NCBI GenBank assembly: GCA_934270475.1
Contig: CAKQPS010000002.1
Coordinates: forward strand, 62,001 to 126,000
DNA from: an uncultured Alphaproteobacteria bacterium
GTDB taxonomy: Bacteria > Pseudomonadota > Alphaproteobacteria > RF32 > CAG-239
Direction of reading: 5' to 3'
DNA length: 64,000 nt
Each line of letters opens with the position of its first letter. Within the stretch, counting starts at the first letter, position 1. Under the pieces are notes generated by a model that was not told where the DNA came from, ran no database searches, and saw only the letters and a list, made by a program, of their open reading frames with translations. A program made the position numbers and the translations under genes. This document shows, piece after piece, positions 33,177-42,700 of this stretch.

Positions 33177-36100
33177 TTACCACTTATAGCGGATATTTCC
33201 GCCGACGCCCCAAGCGTTGTAGCTTGAACCAAAGGTATAGTTACCAAACGCACCCAGCGAGAAGTTTTTAATAATTTCCGCATCGGCGCCGACTTCAATA
33301 CGCCCCAAAGTTTCATTTTCAACAGTCTTGTCAAAAGTCGTGTCGTTAACTTTGACATTGCCGCCATTAGCAATGGTTTGAACTACCGACGGTTTGATAT
33401 AGCCTGTGGTCGGCAGCTGGCGTTCGTTGTTGAACTGATATTCATATTTGATGCCGGCTTCCAGTTCTATATCGTGGATAGTGTCAAAGCTTACCTCTTT
33501 ACCGGTTGAATCTTTGATGTCGTCAAATTTGATATAGTCGTATGTCGCCTTAATTGACGGCGTCAAAACCGAACGCTGCGAAGTTTTAACATCATAGCCG
33601 ACTTCAACCTGCGCGCCTAAATTCAGCCCGTCGGTTGAAGCACTGACATCGTTATCAGCTTTTATATCAGCACTTTGCACGCCGCCGTAAACCGCGCCGC
33701 TCATAAACAAGTCGCCGAAATATTTACGATAGTATGCGCCACCTAAAATGCTGGTGATATCCAATTCACTGCCATAGTTAGAAAGAATTTCGCCCTCGCC
33801 TTTGCCGCTGTTTTCATAGGTGCCGTCACGATATGAGCCAAAGATTCCAAACTGGCTGGAAATACTGAATTGATGGTCATAGCCAAAGTCAACTCCGTAC
33901 ATTTTAACATCGGTTTCAATCGGCTTGTCAAACGTACCGGAACGATATACCGGAGTAGCCCAAATACGATTTTTGCCGCCAAGGTCTTTAAAGTTGCAGA
34001 CTCGGTAATTACATTCATCGCTGTAGCAATTGCAGCTGCCTTTATCCAAACGCTCAACGTTAAACAGCAAAGAACGGCTTTGCTCAATTGCCGAACGCGG
34101 CAAATCAATATAGGCAATAACTTCCGGGCTCAAGAACTTAGTGCGGTAGAAATACCAATCGTTAACCGTGCCGTTTTTATCGTGTCCGATACCGATTTCA
34201 TAAATATTGCTGCTGGCTTTAGAAACAAATTTATAGTCATCTAAAGACTGCTCGGATTGAGTTTGCGCAAAATAGATGCGGTCATCAAGCTCAAGTTTTA
34301 AGTTTGTAGCATTGTCAAACGCAATATTAGTGGTGCCGTAAATTTTGTCGTTCACAATAATGCGGTCGGCTTTCAAGTTTGGATTATCAACATCAATGCG
34401 GATAGTGCCGTTTTCACTTTGCACCGTGTTAATGCTGAAGTCTGTCAGCACGCCGTCGCTCAAATTCAGCAATCCGGAGTTTTTGACAGTGTTTGCCAAA
34501 TCCTTATTTGCCGTGCCGTCATTTGCCTTATAGTTAATGGTCGAACTGGCGGCAATATCAAAGTTATTGTTAGTCAGGCTGTCGCCGTCATCTAAATTCA
34601 AATAAGAGCCGGAGCTCAAGTTAACTGCCGTGTTTTTCAAATTAAGCGTCGGCTCATAGTCTATATAGCCGGCTTTACCGATATTCAACTGCGTGTTGGC
34701 AATGTTATAGGTACCGGTGCCGCCAAAGGTTGAGTTAAGAACAATCAGCGTTTGCGGCCGGTCCGGAGTATCGCCGTTTATGGTGATGGTACCAAGGTTA
34801 TAGACATCGTCCGCTGCGGTGTTAAACACCAGCTTTGCCGTGTCAGATAAAGTGAAATTCATCTCACCTGCGGTTTCATTATAAATAGCACCACCCAAGC
34901 CACCGCTAGCGGTGTTGCCGTTAAAGGTCAAAACCGAATTTTTTTGCAAACCAGCTTCAAAACTGGCATTGTCGGAATTATATACCGCGCCGCCTTTTGC
35001 CGCTTTGTTAGCGCTGAAATTTATGCTTGCCGTATTGGTTACATTATTGGTTTGCAAAGTGATTTTGCCCAAGTTATAAATCGCTCCGCCGTTTTCTCCG
35101 GCTGCGTTGCGCGCAAACTGCACTGTTCCGTTATTGCCGACCGCCAATTCAATGTTGCCAAGCTCATAAGTTCCGGTGGTTTGGTCTAAGTTACCGGCGT
35201 TTGCCCAAGCACCGCCGCCAACTCCGGCGGTATTGTCGCTAAAGGTCAGCTCGTAGCCGTCTGAAACATTAAAAGTCATACCGTCTTCATCGGCATAGTT
35301 ATACATTACACCGCCGTATTTGTTTGCTTTGTTTCCGCTGAAAGCAATATTTCCGCCGGTAGCATTCACGGTTAAACGGGAAATTTCACCGTCCGGATTG
35401 TTAGTGCCGGTTCCGCTTGCCGAATTTGCCAAAGCACCACCCAAATCGGCTTCATTTTGTTTGAACAATATGGTATGACCGTTTTCGGCAAAAATATCCA
35501 GCTGTCCCAAATTATCATTGGTTATAGCGCCGCCAACACCGTCTCCTGTAGCAGACAAAGCTTTGTTGCCGGATAATTCAATATCGGAATTGCGGGCAAT
35601 CAGCCGCAGACGGCTTAAATGTCCGGAAGTATCAGCACCTTGAGCTCGGTTATAAATGGCACCGCCTTCAGCGCCGCCAGCAGCGCTGATAACCTGATTG
35701 TTTTTAAAAGAGCTATCAATAATGCTGCTTATCGGCGAGGTATTTTCACCCTCTGCCGTGGAATTAGCAAAAGCGCCGCCATACGCTATTTTTTTTGAGG
35801 AAGCTGAACGCGCATAGTTATTTTCAAACACCGAGCCGGTGATGGTTATTTGTCCCTCGTTATATACAGCTCCGCCTAAAACGTCATTTTGCTCATTTAC
35901 AGCATAGTTATTGCTAAAAGTCGCGCCTTTAATTTCGGCAACGCCTGTTAAACCATTCCCCAAGGCTCCACCTTTTACATTAGCGCTGCCACTGATATGG
36001 TTGCCATCAAACACCAAATTGCCATCAGTTGCCGTAAAAATTCCGTTGTTATAAACAGCGCCGCCATACACACCATTAGAGGCTGATGTTCCAATACCTT

Positions 36101-37511
36101 GCAGGTAGTTGTTTGAAAACAGTGTGCTGCCAGTGATGGTATAAGAACTGTTTTTCTCGTTATAAAGCGCACCGCCGTATGCTAGGTTAGCCTCGGCATA
36201 GTTATTGCTGAAGTTGTTTTCATTTGCTGTATAAATTCCTTCGTTATATACAGCACCGCCAGCTGCCCTATCAACACCCTTGGCATAGTTGCCGATAAAA
36301 TTGTTTTTATCCGATGTATAATTTCCAGAGTTATCTACTGCCCCGCCAACGGCTGTTTTAATGGAATATGCTAACACTGCAGTAGTCGACGGAGTTTCGT
36401 TTACAGCATAGTTGCCCTCAAAAACGCTGTTGGAAACGGAAATCACCCCTTCATTAAAAATAGCGCCGCCCACTGCATTAGTGCTGCCAACCACATAGTT
36501 GCCGCTAAAGTTGGTGCCGCCGTTATTGGTTATGGTCATATTACTGTTTTCTTCAGCGTTATAAATCGCACCGCCAGTAGCATCTACTCCTTTGGCAAAG
36601 TTAGAGCTAAACCTGTCGTTTTCTGAAATAAACGTACCTTCGTTATAAACCGCACCGCCCTTGGCTTTTTGAGTAGTTTTCCCCACAAACTGAGTTAACT
36701 GCTCATTGTCAGAAGAAGTTTCATTTGCCGCATAGTTGTCGGTATATTGGTTGTTTTTTGACACCAAATAGCCTTTATCCGTATCATCAAAAGCAATGTT
36801 TGAAACGGCGCCGCCGGAAATTTCACCTTCGCCCATTACATAGTTGCCACTAAATTTGCTGTTGTTGATAATGTTGTCTTGATTATTGCTGTAATTAACG
36901 AGGGCGCCGCCAGTAATCATTCCAGTCGGGTTACTGGCGCTGGCACTGTTATTTTCAAAGGTGGTGTTTACAATTTTTATCAGCGGCTGAGTAGAGGTCG
37001 CATCTTCATCTCCCACCGCAAAAACACCGCCGCCAAGAGATTTTGTCATAGCGCGGGTGTTGTGTTTGTTAGAAATGGTAACGCCGCCAGTTACTTCCGA
37101 GATGAGTCCGGTTGTAAAATCATATTGATAGCCGCTGTAGACATTGCCGCTGTCAAATATCCATGCACCAGCCTTTAATCCCTCTGGAGTTACACCTTCT
37201 GAAAACAATTCCTGTGTATAGCTTTGGTCAATAAACAAAGTGCCGATAGACTGTTTATTTTTTTCGGAGGTAGAGGTGCTGACAGTAGTCCCCATATAGT
37301 CTTTAAGATAGCCGATAGTCAGCTGACCTTTAGCATCTAGATCCCCCGTGTTGCTGGTGTTGGTTGTTTGATTAGACTCCCATTCCTCTGCAACAGCCGG
37401 AAACGCCGCCAACATAGAGGCAGCAAACAAATTCAGCATAAAGCATTTTTTCAAAACACTGCGATATTGCGCGTTTAACAAACCTAAAGTGTGGCTATGA
37501 GCTTTCATCAT
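33177..37511 (-). CDS. Pmp-like autotransporter with Cys-rich linker
   Basis: 1,444 aa from the ATG at 37511, chosen because GGGAG lies 6 nt upstream. An extended signal region (about 1-41, ending AFPAVAEE) precedes a passenger built from about twenty imperfect repeats. Their core is GGAVYN or GGAIYN plus F..N(Y/F)A, the hallmark of Chlamydia-type Pmp and related beta-helix autotransporters. From about residue 1185 a 12-strand autotransporter barrel follows (NRIWATPVYRSGTFDK... to GVGGNIRYKW), ending in Trp as Bam clients do. A cysteine cluster, C-x-C-x4-C-x3-C (GSCNCYSDECNYRVCNF), sits just before the barrel and is unusual for outer-membrane proteins. It is probably a surface adhesin. Confidence 0.9.
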   Translation of the reverse strand: MMKAHSHTLGLLNAQYRSVLKKCFMLNLFAASMLAAFPAVAEEWESNQTTNTSNTGDLDAKGQLTIGYLKDYMGTTVSTSTSEKNKQSIGTLFIDQSYTQELFSEGVTPEGLKAGAWIFDSGNVYSGYQYDFTTGLISEVTGGVTISNKHNTRAMTKSLGGGVFAVGDEDATSTQPLIKIVNTTFENNSASASNPTGMITGGALVNYSNNQDNIINNSKFSGNYVMGEGEISGGAVSNIAFDDTDKGYLVSKNNQYTDNYAANETSSDNEQLTQFVGKTTQKAKGGAVYNEGTFISENDRFSSNFAKGVDATGGAIYNAEENSNMTITNNGGTNFSGNYVVGSTNAVGGAIFNEGVISVSNSVFEGNYAVNETPSTTAVLAYSIKTAVGGAVDNSGNYTSDKNNFIGNYAKGVDRAAGGAVYNEGIYTANENNFSNNYAEANLAYGGALYNEKNSSYTITGSTLFSNNYLQGIGTSASNGVYGGAVYNNGIFTATDGNLVFDGNHISGSANVKGGALGNGLTGVAEIKGATFSNNYAVNEQNDVLGGAVYNEGQITITGSVFENNYARSASSKKIAYGGAFANSTAEGENTSPISSIIDSSFKNNQVISAAGGAEGGAIYNRAQGADTSGHLSRLRLIARNSDIELSGNKALSATGDGVGGAITNDNLGQLDIFAENGHTILFKQNEADLGGALANSASGTGTNNPDGEISRLTVNATGGNIAFSGNKANKYGGVMYNYADEDGMTFNVSDGYELTFSDNTAGVGGGAWANAGNLDQTTGTYELGNIELAVGNNGTVQFARNAAGENGGAIYNLGKITLQTNNVTNTASINFSANKAAKGGAVYNSDNASFEAGLQKNSVLTFNGNTASGGLGGAIYNETAGEMNFTLSDTAKLVFNTAADDVYNLGTITINGDTPDRPQTLIVLNSTFGGTGTYNIANTQLNIGKAGYIDYEPTLNLKNTAVNLSSGSYLNLDDGDSLTNNNFDIAASSTINYKANDGTANKDLANTVKNSGLLNLSDGVLTDFSINTVQSENGTIRIDVDNPNLKADRIIVNDKIYGTTNIAFDNATNLKLELDDRIYFAQTQSEQSLDDYKFVSKASSNIYEIGIGHDKNGTVNDWYFYRTKFLSPEVIAYIDLPRSAIEQSRSLLFNVERLDKGSCNCYSDECNYRVCNFKDLGGKNRIWATPVYRSGTFDKPIETDVKMYGVDFGYDHQFSISSQFGIFGSYRDGTYENSGKGEGEILSNYGSELDITSILGGAYYRKYFGDLFMSGAVYGGVQSADIKADNDVSASTDGLNLGAQVEVGYDVKTSQRSVLTPSIKATYDYIKFDDIKDSTGKEVSFDTIHDIELEAGIKYEYQFNNERQLPTTGYIKPSVVQTIANGGNVKVNDTTFDKTVENETLGRIEVGADAEIIKNFSLGAFGNYTFGSSYNAWGVGGNIRYKW

Positions 37512-37585
37512 AAACATCTCCCATAAATTTGCCTTATGCTAACGCAAATTTATTAAGAAATATCTAAAAGCGGCGGGAATTTTTG

Positions 37586-38644
37586 CTAATCGGCAATATA
37601 TACAACCTGATTAAACACATTTTCCAAAAAGAACAGACTGATAAAGCAAATCGCCATGGAAATTACCGGAGCGGCAACCCAGCCGACCATAATTTTGCCG
37701 ACAATCGCCCAGTTTATACCGCGTCCGCCTTTCAAAAGCCCCAAGCCGACAATTGCACCGATAACCGCCTGCGTGCTGGAAACCGGCACCAACGGCAAAG
37801 ACGGCAGCGCATGGCTTTCCAGCCAGTTATGCAAAGTTACGGACGAAAACAGCAACAGCACAACAGCCTGCGACAGCACCACAATCCAAGCTATAATCGG
37901 CGTCATTTTCATCAGGTTGTTACCAACCGTCATAATGATTTTTTTAGAATATGTCAAAATGCCGACGCTGACCGCAACCGCGCCTAAAAAGAACAGCACC
38001 TGTTCCGGAGTAAACGCGGCAAATCCGCCGACTTTCAGCGGCTTAAACGGACACGATTCCACAAACATTCCTACCGCATTGGCAATATTGTTAGCGCCCA
38101 ATGCATAGGCGCTGATGGCAGCCGTTACCACCAAGCCGATACGGGTGATTTGGTCTTGCATCAACAGATGAACGTGCGAATATTTTAGGATACGCTTGAA
38201 GATAAAATATAAAATTACCGCAACCACGCCGGAAAGCATCGGGCACACCGTCCAAGTGGAGCAAATGCGCGCCAATGTTTGCAAATCGGTTGTTTTGCCG
38301 GCGTAAAGGTTCCAGCCGATAATGGCTCCGACCACCGCCTGCGACGAAGAAACGCTTAAACCGGTGCGCGCCATGGAATAAACCGCCAAAGCCGCCGACA
38401 GCGCCACCATAAAAGCGCCCGCCAAAGCGTTTACCGCACCCAAGCTGCCCAAGGTTTTGCTGGTGCCGGCGCCGCCGTACACCGCTCCCAAAATCACAAA
38501 AAAGCAGGAAATTAAAGCTATGGTCGTAAAACGCACCATTTTGGAGCCGACCGCCGTACCAAAAATGTTTGAGGCGTCATTAGCGCCCAATGACCAGCCC
38601 AAAAACAAACCGCTGCTTAAATAAAATAAATAGCTGATGTCCAT
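37586..38644 (-). CDS. pit: PiT-family inorganic phosphate transporter
   Basis: 352 aa, 10-12 helices. The duplicated PiT signatures are LGANDASNIFGTAVGSKMV near residues 20-38 and LGANNIANAVGMFVESCPF near 180-200. The paired SSSQAVVGAIIGWNL and VSSTQAVIGAIVGLGL motifs are also present. PiT proteins carry metal-phosphate with protons across the inner membrane. The gene overlaps the upstream DUF47 gene by one base; this pairing is widespread and DUF47 modulates the permease. The other substrate known for PiT-like proteins is sulfate, but DUF47 pairing favours phosphate. Confidence 0.93.
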   Translation of the reverse strand: MDISYLFYLSSGLFLGWSLGANDASNIFGTAVGSKMVRFTTIALISCFFVILGAVYGGAGTSKTLGSLGAVNALAGAFMVALSAALAVYSMARTGLSVSSSQAVVGAIIGWNLYAGKTTDLQTLARICSTWTVCPMLSGVVAVILYFIFKRILKYSHVHLLMQDQITRIGLVVTAAISAYALGANNIANAVGMFVESCPFKPLKVGGFAAFTPEQVLFFLGAVAVSVGILTYSKKIIMTVGNNLMKMTPIIAWIVVLSQAVVLLLFSSVTLHNWLESHALPSLPLVPVSSTQAVIGAIVGLGLLKGGRGINWAIVGKIMVGWVAAPVISMAICFISLFFLENVFNQVVYIAD

Positions 38645-39303
38645 CAGATGTCTCGCTTAATGGTGAAAATCAACAACGCGTCTATGCAGTCTTCGGCTTT
38701 ATCCGCCACATCGGCAACTTCGCCAATCAGCATATTCAGCTGGATTTTATGCGCCAGTTCCATGTTAGAGGCAAACACGTTTTCTTTTAAACGGGCACTG
38801 GTTTTGTCGCTTTCATGCTCCAAAAAATATACCTTTTGCGCATAGTCGCGCACTGTTACAAAGTCGCGGAAAAACGCACGCGAGGAAATTGCCATATTTT
38901 CGGCGCAATCCGAAACCTGCTTAACGAGAAGCTTAAAGTCATCTTGATATTGTTCGGGAATATCCGGCTGTTCAATATAGAACTTGTGCGCAACTTCATC
39001 AAATTCATTGATAACTTTATCAATATTTTCAACCATTTGCAGCACATCGGCGCGCAAATCGGGAATCAGGTTCTGCGCATAGAGGCTGCTTTCAATTTCG
39101 CGGCGCAAATCGTCTGCCTGAGATTCAATGTTTTTAATTTTTTTGCTGGCACGGCGATAGGACAAGCTGCGTTTTTCTTTCAAAAATATGGCAAACGCTT
39201 CCTTAAAGAACATGGCGCACTCAATCACTTTGTCGTGCATCAAGTCTATTTTATGCTCCAGCTCTCTGGTGCCGGAAAATAATGAAATTTTAACATTGAA
39301 CAT
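38644..39303 (-). CDS. DUF47/PhoU-like partner of the Pit transporter
   Basis: 219 aa, all-helical (DUF47, TIGR00153-like). HKIDLMHDKVIECAMFFKEAF opens the first three-helix bundle; MVENIDKVINEFDEVAHKF and LEHESDKTSARLKENVF are the acidic PhoU-type metal patches; GEVADVADKAEDCIDALLI closes it. These soluble proteins bind metal and regulate the adjacent phosphate permease. Its stop overlaps the pit start (one base). No SD stands out before the ATG at 39303 apart from AAAGGGAG about 5 nt upstream, which is good. Confidence 0.9.
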   Translation of the reverse strand: MFNVKISLFSGTRELEHKIDLMHDKVIECAMFFKEAFAIFLKEKRSLSYRRASKKIKNIESQADDLRREIESSLYAQNLIPDLRADVLQMVENIDKVINEFDEVAHKFYIEQPDIPEQYQDDFKLLVKQVSDCAENMAISSRAFFRDFVTVRDYAQKVYFLEHESDKTSARLKENVFASNMELAHKIQLNMLIGEVADVADKAEDCIDALLIFTIKRDI

Positions 39304-39466
39304 TTTTATCTCCCTTTAATATAATTTTTCTTTGTACTAATAAAATGCAAGCTTGTCCACTCTTATTTTTTGTTTGCAAAACTATTTTTTGCCCTTGCAA
39401 ATTTCAGAAATCTCAGCTATTTTTGAAAGTGATTTGAACGTTAATTATTTATAAGGACATATCTAG

Positions 39467-40198
39467 ATGAAAAATTTTTCAATAATTCTTTCTACCGTTG
39501 CTGTTATTTTAGCCGCAGCCGCTTTGGTTTGCAGCCTGAAATGTAAATCAGCCGGCACAGCTGCTCCGACCGCCAGCGTTGAAGAAGCTCTCAAAGCCAA
39601 CCCTAAAATGGTGGTAGACGCTTTGCAGGCTTATCAAATTCAACAGCAAGAAGAACAAAGAAAAGCTGCTGAAGAAGCATTAAGCAAATACGTTCCAGAA
39701 ATCAACTCTTCTGCAAACGCTCCGTTTGTGGGTCCGGAAGACGCTAAAGTTACCGTTGTAGAATTTTTTGACTTTTCTTGCCACTTCTGCAAGAGATTAG
39801 CTCCGGCTTTGGAAGAAGTTATGGATAAAAACGCCGATGTTAAATTTGTGTTCAAGCCATTGTCTTTTGTTGATCCGGAAAATTCTCACTATCAAGCTCA
39901 AGCTGGTTTGGCAGTTTATAAACAAGGCAAATTTGTTGACTTTTACAAAGCTTTGATGGCTGCAGAAGGCAGAGTTACAAAAGACACTGTCGACGGTATT
40001 GCTAGAGGTTTGAACATTGACTTTGAAAAATATAAAGCCGATGTAGAATCTGCTGAAGTTAACAGCAACTTGGATGAAATTTTCAGCTTGTCTCAAAAAA
40101 TTCAAGTTAACGGCGTTCCTACTGTAATTGTTAACGGCAAACATATTCAAACTATGCGCGCCGAAGATTTGCAAGCCGCTATTGACGCTGCAAAATAA
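39467..40198 (+). CDS. DsbA-family periplasmic thiol oxidoreductase
   Basis: 243 aa. An N-terminal membrane anchor or signal (MKNFSIILSTVAVILAAAAL) is followed by a helical linker (about 35-85) and a thioredoxin-like DsbA domain. The active site is CHFC in VVEFFDFSCHFCKRLAPAL near residues 97-115, and the cis-Pro loop is NGVPTVIVNGK near the end. This matches the Com1/BdbD-like DsbA group of alphaproteobacteria. It probably introduces disulfides in exported proteins; candidates here are the two four-Cys proteins at 51984 and 52719 and the autotransporter. An AAGGAC SD precedes the ATG. A terminator follows. Confidence 0.92.
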   Translation: MKNFSIILSTVAVILAAAALVCSLKCKSAGTAAPTASVEEALKANPKMVVDALQAYQIQQQEEQRKAAEEALSKYVPEINSSANAPFVGPEDAKVTVVEFFDFSCHFCKRLAPALEEVMDKNADVKFVFKPLSFVDPENSHYQAQAGLAVYKQGKFVDFYKALMAAEGRVTKDTVDGIARGLNIDFEKYKADVESAEVNSNLDEIFSLSQKIQVNGVPTVIVNGKHIQTMRAEDLQAAIDAAK

Positions 40199-40220
40199 TT
40201 TGACATTGTCATAAAAACAA

Positions 40221-40254
40221 AAAAGAGCAGTCCAAACGGACTGTTCTTTTTTTT
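40221..40254 (+). terminator. Terminator of the DsbA-like gene
   Basis: AAGAGCAGTCC pairs with GGACTGTTCTT around AAAC, followed by a long T-run. Confidence 0.9.
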
Positions 40255-40293
40255 GCGCCTGACTTTATATGCTGAGAAAATTTGCTTTAACAT

Positions 40294-40322
40294 TTGACTT
40301 CATAAAACAAATGGCTTAAATA
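40294..40322 (+). promoter_or_regulatory. Likely promoter of the glycosyltransferase gene at 40355
   Basis: TTGACT (40294-40299), a 17-nt spacer, TAAATA (40317-40322); leader about 25 nt. Confidence 0.55.
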
Positions 40323-40354
40323 TATGGGTGTGTTGAATTTATGGATTATGATTG

Positions 40355-41317
40355 ATGACCGATACCGCCGCTGTGGCTATTTCTGTGATTATTCCGATTT
40401 ATAACGTGGAGAAGTTTTTACCGCGCTGTTTGGATAGTGTTATTCAGCAGTCTTTTTCTAATATAGAAATCATTTGCGTAAACGACGGTTCCACCGACAA
40501 AAGCGGAGAAATTTTAGCCCGATTTGCCGCAAATGACCGGCGGTTTTTAGTTATTACGCAAGAAAATCAAGGGCTATCAGCTTCCCGCAACAACGGACTG
40601 GAAGTAGCCAGCGGCAACTATGTGTTTTTTTTGGACGCCGACGACTATCTGCATAAACAGGCTTTGGAAATTTTTTATAAAACCGCGCAAAAAGCAGAAT
40701 GTCCGATTGTGGTTTCACAAAAATTCTGCCGTATCGGCAAAGACGCGTTAAACACCAAAAACTATGATACGGATAAAGTTAACTTCAAAATTTGCAGCAA
40801 TCCGCTGAATGATTTGTATAAATATCGTTTGGTTTCGGCGGTGGTTTGGAACAAATTATACCGCACCAGCGCCTTGCGGAGATTCCGCTTTATTGAGGGA
40901 ATCTATTATGAAGACTGGCCGTTTACCGCCTGCGTTTTTTCAAACATAGAACGTTTTGCGCTAATCAGCGAAAAGTTATATATGTATAACACCTCTTCCC
41001 CTTCAATTGTCCGCAGTTCATTTTCCGTGAAAAAAATTCATGATTACATTCGGGGAATCCGCCATGTATATAATTATTTTACGGCAAAAAATAAAAAGGA
41101 ACAATGGCAGACTATCCGCAAAAAACGCATCAGTCTTTCTTTAAAAATGGTGCTGTCGAAAATTTCTAAAAGTAAAGAAAATAAAAGCGAGCTTGAGGCA
41201 TATTTCAAGCAAGAGTATCAAAAGCTGTTGAATGAAGGAATTATCACCTTTGCCGATTTAACGCTGAAAAGCAAAGTCAGACTGCTACGGCTGCTGTGGC
41301 ATCAAAGAAACAGCTGA
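40355..41317 (+). CDS. Family 2 glycosyltransferase
   Basis: 320 aa from the ATG at 40355 (a TTG directly before it is less likely; no SD is visible). The GT-A domain spans about 1-230: ISVIIPIYNVEKFLPRCLDSVIQQSFSNIEIICVNDGSTDKSGEIL (in parts), GLSASRNNGLEVASGNYVFFLDADDYLH with the DAD metal motif. VVWNKLYRTS and YEDWPFTACVF are typical of capsule/LPS-type transferases. The basic C-terminal region (about 235-320) may contact the membrane. It probably adds a sugar to LPS or another envelope glycan. It stands alone and ends next to the convergent membrane protein gene. Confidence 0.85.
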   Translation: MTDTAAVAISVIIPIYNVEKFLPRCLDSVIQQSFSNIEIICVNDGSTDKSGEILARFAANDRRFLVITQENQGLSASRNNGLEVASGNYVFFLDADDYLHKQALEIFYKTAQKAECPIVVSQKFCRIGKDALNTKNYDTDKVNFKICSNPLNDLYKYRLVSAVVWNKLYRTSALRRFRFIEGIYYEDWPFTACVFSNIERFALISEKLYMYNTSSPSIVRSSFSVKKIHDYIRGIRHVYNYFTAKNKKEQWQTIRKKRISLSLKMVLSKISKSKENKSELEAYFKQEYQKLLNEGIITFADLTLKSKVRLLRLLWHQRNS

Positions 41318-42085
41318 TTAGTGCTTTAGATAAAATAAATCATACATTTTTGCAAAAATGATGTTGGTATAAACAAATATCACCGTGCTTATAGTATAGT
41401 GAAACCACTCCTGCAAATTAAAAATGCGGTCAATCTGCAAACTAAGCGCCTCGGGATAGAGCAGCGCCGCGGAAACGATTACAAAAGCAGTATAATTGCC
41501 GCGGGTTTTATTGCCAGCTTTACGGAAAGAAGCATTATGCCCCCGCAGTGAGGAAATCCACGCCAAATACGGCTTGCAAATCAAATGCGGAGCCAGCAGC
41601 GCCATAACGCCGTAAACCACCAAAACATTAACAAAAGACGTACCTATTCCTTTGGCGTCTGAAACGTTTTCTATTGCCGACATATAGCGCTCATAATAAT
41701 CCAAATAAACATCGTTAAAGCCTAAGAAAAGCGGCAGCATCGGCAAAAGCGCCAGCCCCATTATCACCACAAACATCAAAACCAAAGCCTTGGACGACGG
41801 CGCCATACTGCCAAGCAGGGTTTTACTCAAAATATAGGGTTTCAGATGATAGTAATAACGATAAAAAGCACACCAAAAAATATAGTAAGTAGCAGCCCAA
41901 ACCAAGCTGAGCGGATTAGACAAGCCGCCGTCTATGGATTTGAAAGTCAACATATACGCCATATTGACCACAAAAACACAAAGCGTAAAAAGTTTGTTAT
42001 CCGCAATATAGCGGTTGGCGGCGCGGAAAATTGCCCCGACATACATTGTGATTTTAGGATTTTCCTTAGGCGTCATTTTAGGCAT
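41318..42085 (-). CDS. Unknown inner-membrane protein, partner of response regulator
   Basis: 255 aa, not recognised. About six hydrophobic segments (starting near residues 33, 57, 98, 150, 200 and 225) with aromatic-rich loops (AFYRYYYHLKPYILS). It lacks kinase motifs (no H-box, no ATP domain), so it is not a standard sensor histidine kinase. Its start overlaps the end of the response-regulator gene by 8 nt, so the two are translationally coupled. Co-translation suggests the regulator and this membrane protein act together, but I can offer no mechanism. Confidence 0.7.
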   Translation of the reverse strand: MPKMTPKENPKITMYVGAIFRAANRYIADNKLFTLCVFVVNMAYMLTFKSIDGGLSNPLSLVWAATYYIFWCAFYRYYYHLKPYILSKTLLGSMAPSSKALVLMFVVIMGLALLPMLPLFLGFNDVYLDYYERYMSAIENVSDAKGIGTSFVNVLVVYGVMALLAPHLICKPYLAWISSLRGHNASFRKAGNKTRGNYTAFVIVSAALLYPEALSLQIDRIFNLQEWFHYTISTVIFVYTNIIFAKMYDLFYLKH

Positions 42086-42695
42086 TGCAATCGTCCTGCT
42101 GCAGCATATAGCCGCCGTTATCCGTCACAATCAAACGACGTCCGCCGTTTTGCTCCACCTTTTGGCGCAGCCGATAAATGTGGGTTTCTATGGTATGGGT
42201 GGTCACATCTTCACTATATTTCCAAACGTTCAGCTGCAAATCGGTTTTAGAAACATAAGTCCCTTGAGTTTTGTACAAATATTTCAGAATACCTATTTCT
42301 TTTTCAGTCAGCTTGGTTACTTTACCGCTGGGCAAATCGACAATTTCGCGCAAATTAGGGCGCAATTCATAGCCATTAAAAGTTAAATACCCGTCCTCGG
42401 AATTGTCTAAATTATTATTAGCCGCGCGCAAAACATCGAGGAAATTCATCAAAGCAAACGGCTTTTTAACATAAATATTCAGCCGATCGTTCTGTTTGCT
42501 TTCCATTGAAAGAAAAATCAGCGGAACTGATGGATATTTCTGCCGCAAATCCTTGCACAATTTTTCATTTTCATCAACCAGCAGCAGGTCGGGAGCTGTT
42601 TCAACAAATGAAAAATCCGGAGCAAAACGCAGCACCTGCGCTTTCAAATCCTCGGCAAAATCTTCATTATCGGAAACAAACAAAATATGCGACAT
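42078..42695 (-). CDS. OmpR/PhoB-type response regulator with shortened receiver
   Basis: 205 aa. The receiver (about 1-95) is short: HILFVSDNEDF gives the acidic pair, APDLLLVDENEKL a candidate phospho-Asp (near residue 41), FLSME the Ser/Thr switch, and IYVKKPFALMNFLDVL the conserved Lys. The usual loop after the phospho-Asp (MLPGMDG) is missing. The C-terminal winged helix (about 105-200) is complete: LTEKEIGILKYLYKTQGTYVSKTDLQLNVWKYSEDVTTHTIETHIYRLRQKVE (in parts). No histidine kinase is adjacent. A porin-like gene lies 5 bp upstream in the same direction, and a membrane protein overlaps downstream. Confidence 0.85.
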   Translation of the reverse strand: MSHILFVSDNEDFAEDLKAQVLRFAPDFSFVETAPDLLLVDENEKLCKDLRQKYPSVPLIFLSMESKQNDRLNIYVKKPFALMNFLDVLRAANNNLDNSEDGYLTFNGYELRPNLREIVDLPSGKVTKLTEKEIGILKYLYKTQGTYVSKTDLQLNVWKYSEDVTTHTIETHIYRLRQKVEQNGGRRLIVTDNGGYMLQQDDCNA

Positions 42696-42700
42696 AACTG

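Noticed and set aside
39423..39451. TTGAAA-17-TATTTA as promoter of the DsbA-like gene
   Set aside because: Transcription would start downstream of the AAGGAC SD, leaving the message without a ribosome binding site.
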